Assembly: GCA_964460465.1 (NCBI GenBank) | Contig: CAYWSB010000125.1 | Span: 1 to 15,314 of the forward strand | DNA from: SLRI01 sp964460465 | GTDB taxonomy: Bacteria; Pseudomonadota; Alphaproteobacteria; Geminicoccales; Geminicoccaceae | Direction of reading: 5' to 3' | Length of the DNA stretch: 15,314 nt | In this document: piece by piece, positions 14,516-15,314 of the stretch | Position numbering within the stretch: position 1 is the stretch's first letter | How the letters are laid out: every line of letters starts with the position of its first letter | Made by a program: the position numbers and the translations under genes | The notes under the pieces: model-generated | The model's input: only the letters and a program-made list of their open reading frames with translations | Told to the model about the DNA's origin: nothing | Databases searched by the model: none

Positions 14516-14785
14516 ATGCCGATCGAGTTCGACGCCGAGAAGGACCGGGCCAACATCGCCAAGCACGGCATCTCGCTGACCCGGGCGGCCGATCTCGACA
14601 TCCTCGCCTTCATCGCGGACGAGCGCAGCGATTACGGCGAGACCCGGTATCGTGCATGGGGCCTGATCGACGGGCAGGCCTACTGCCTCGCCTTCACGGA
14701 CCGGGCAGGCGCCGTTCGCGCGATCAGCTTGCGCCGGGCGCACAAGAAGGAGATGGATCGCCATGTCGCGAAAGGTGGTCGTTGA
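14516..14785 (+). CDS. brnT: BrnT family toxin (ribonuclease of type II toxin-antitoxin system)
   Basis: The 89-residue protein matches BrnT in length and pattern: EFDAEKDRANIAKHGIS at the N-terminus (Lys16-His17), then a central D-x(n)-YGETRYRAWG segment (39-49). After that comes the terminal strand and helix ISLRRAHKKEM (70-80), with the conserved arginines and glutamate. BrnT has a RelE-like fold, cleaves RNA and blocks translation when free of BrnA. I chose the ATG at 14516 because the protein then begins like its relatives; an in-frame TTG precedes it directly, and a longer frame to 14450 is unlikely. It overlaps brnA by 23 bases in the standard toxin-first order of brnTA. Nothing essential appears to be missing, so the toxin is probably active. 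Confidence 0.92.
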   Translation: MPIEFDAEKDRANIAKHGISLTRAADLDILAFIADERSDYGETRYRAWGLIDGQAYCLAFTDRAGAVRAISLRRAHKKEMDRHVAKGGR

Positions 14786-15020
14786 CCACGACAACCCGGA
14801 ATGGACCGAGGAGGACTTCGGCAGGGCCCGCCCGGCAAGCGAGCTGCCGCCGCACATCCTGGCAGCGTTCCCCAAAACACGCGGGGCCGGCAAGGCCCCG
14901 AAGAAGGTGCCGGTCTCGATCCGCCTCAGCCCCGAGGTCGTGGCACACTTCAAGGCCGGCGGCCCAGGCTGGCAAAGCCGCATCGACGAAGCCCTGCGCA
15001 AGGTGGCGGGGATACGCTAA
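14763..15020 (+). CDS. brnA: BrnA family antitoxin (ribbon-helix-helix)
   Basis: The 85-residue protein has a variable N-terminal half that should wrap the toxin (WTEEDFGRARPASELPP, 14-30). Its C-terminal ribbon-helix-helix DNA-binding domain begins with KVPVSIRLSPEVVAHFK (48-64) and ends with GWQSRIDEALRKVAG (69-83), the typical BrnA signature. BrnA neutralises BrnT and, as dimers, represses the shared promoter. The ATG lies inside the end of brnT (23-base overlap), ensuring coupled expression. A hairpin followed by AATTTT comes about 24 bases after the stop. The pair sits between two copies of a NIPSNAP tail repeat, suggesting that it was acquired into a duplicated region. Confidence 0.92.
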   Translation: MSRKVVVDHDNPEWTEEDFGRARPASELPPHILAAFPKTRGAGKAPKKVPVSIRLSPEVVAHFKAGGPGWQSRIDEALRKVAGIR

Positions 15021-15043
15021 GACCGCGACACTGGCGAAGGCCC

Positions 15044-15066
15044 AGGGGGGACATCCCCCTAATTTT
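15044..15066 (+). terminator. Candidate intrinsic terminator of brnTA
   Basis: AGGGGG (15044-15049) and CCCCCT (15055-15060) form a six-pair GC-rich stem with a five-base loop. AATTTT (15061-15066) follows at once. The position, shortly after the brnA stop, fits a transcription end, although the T-run is short. Confidence 0.5.
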
Positions 15067-15147
15067 CGCGCTCAAGGGAAAGACCTCTCATTCTCACACG
15101 TCAGCAACCAAATCCTCCAACCGACAACCTTCTCGTCGATGAAGTGA
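15067..15147 (+). pseudogene. 3' remnant of a second NIPSNAP-family gene
   Basis: In one frame, the 26 codons before the TGA at 15145-15147 end with HVSNQILQPTTFSSMK, nearly identical to the last 16 residues of the intact NIPSNAP protein at 14017-14343. Four of six differing codons are synonymous, including a TCG-to-AGC serine switch, and two are conservative. This suggests the remnant once coded for a functional paralogue. The ten residues before it (RAQGKDLSFS) align only loosely with the intact protein. No start codon or N-terminal part of a NIPSNAP domain is present upstream, where brnTA lies. The breakpoint is uncertain. Confidence 0.65.
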
Positions 15148-15201
15148 GGGGGGAAGGAAAGTGGATGGCGGGGAGGCTAGCCTCCCCACCGGCCCCACCA
15201 G
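15097..15201 (+). repeat. Direct repeat copy 2: NIPSNAP 3' end plus palindromic element
   Basis: The second copy lies about 805 bases after copy 1 on the same strand and holds the fully self-complementary palindrome GGGGAGGCTAGCCTCCCC (15170-15187). The single base difference from copy 1 in the 37-base core lies at the palindrome centre. Two extra bases lie between the stop codon and the core compared with copy 1. An open frame from the ATG at 15165 shares its first 12 codons with copy 1 and then diverges. Confidence 0.85.
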
Positions 15202-15314
15202 GACTTTTAGGGCGGAGATACCAGAGAAAGCGGCGCGAATGGCTAAAATAGGGTATGTCTCTAGTGGTAAGTCTTTGACATCTGACTCCCGAGTGCTACG
15301 CTCCCCCTCATGCG
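15202..15314. other. Right edge, no gene seen
   Basis: This stretch is noticeably AT-richer than the rest of the window and has no credible open frame. It probably leads into a gene beyond the right end. Confidence 0.4.
15275..15302 (+). promoter_or_regulatory. Candidate sigma-70 promoter at the right edge
   Basis: A perfect TTGACA (15275-15280) is followed after 16 bases by TACGCT (15297-15302), preceded by the TG of an extended -10 element (15294-15295). The -10 match is weak (three of six). Any gene it drives would start outside the window. Confidence 0.3.

Noticed and set aside
14293..15201. The flanking repeats as attachment sites or target duplications of an integrated mobile element carrying brnTA.
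   Set aside because: There is no integrase or transposase between the copies. The mostly synonymous differences point to old paralogous genes, not to a duplication made at insertion.
1..15314. tRNA, rRNA, CRISPR arrays, complete insertion sequences.
   Set aside because: None was seen when reading both strands; no regularly spaced repeats or transposase motifs are present.

Overview
The window is a GC-rich (roughly 70%) stretch of bacterial chromosome, most likely from an alphaproteobacterium of the Rhodospirillales/Geminicoccales type. That placement is inferred from the base composition and gene families; there is no rRNA or other marker gene to confirm it. Most of the window (about 80-13960) reads as part of a surface-glycan or lipid-linked-glycan biosynthesis locus. 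The right end (about 14000-15314) is an accessory segment with a toxin-antitoxin pair and duplicated sequence.

Layout. A minus-strand flippase-like membrane protein (83-1114) faces away from a plus-strand hexapeptide acyltransferase (1434-1961). A minus-strand operon follows, read right to left: NAD-dependent epimerase/dehydratase (4259-5257), a canonical lysylphosphatidylglycerol-synthase-type membrane protein (3249-4262) and a membrane-anchored alpha/beta hydrolase (1985-3229). A 407-base intergenic region, holding a sigma-54-like promoter match, separates it from a plus-strand operon: AsnB-type amidotransferase (5665-7539), GlpD-like FAD oxidoreductase (7545-8711), FkbH-family protein (8838-10745) and an acyl carrier protein (10726-10959). 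A minus-strand fusion of hotdog (MaoC-like) and short-chain dehydrogenase domains (10975-12603) converges on the ACP gene. A GT4 glycosyltransferase (12750-13958) and a NIPSNAP-family protein (14017-14343) follow on the plus strand.

How the parts may work together. FkbH proteins load a three-carbon glyceryl unit from 1,3-bisphosphoglycerate onto an ACP. Here FkbH and its ACP are translationally overlapped and sit beside a dehydratase/ketoreductase fusion and a GlpD-like oxidoreductase, with no polyketide synthase in view. My inference is that an ACP-bound C3 acyl group is made and modified here, and that a glycan or lipid assembled by the glycosyltransferase, epimerase, acyltransferase and AsnB-like enzyme receives it. 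The two flippase-like proteins would serve the membrane step. None of this is proven by sequence alone.

Right end. A BrnT/BrnA toxin-antitoxin operon (14516-15020) lies between two copies of the NIPSNAP 3' end plus a downstream palindromic element. The coding tails differ mostly by synonymous changes, so the second copy looks like the remnant of a once-functional paralogue. The adjoining non-coding palindromic segment is nearly identical between copies (36 of 37 bases), so it appears to be a repeat in its own right.
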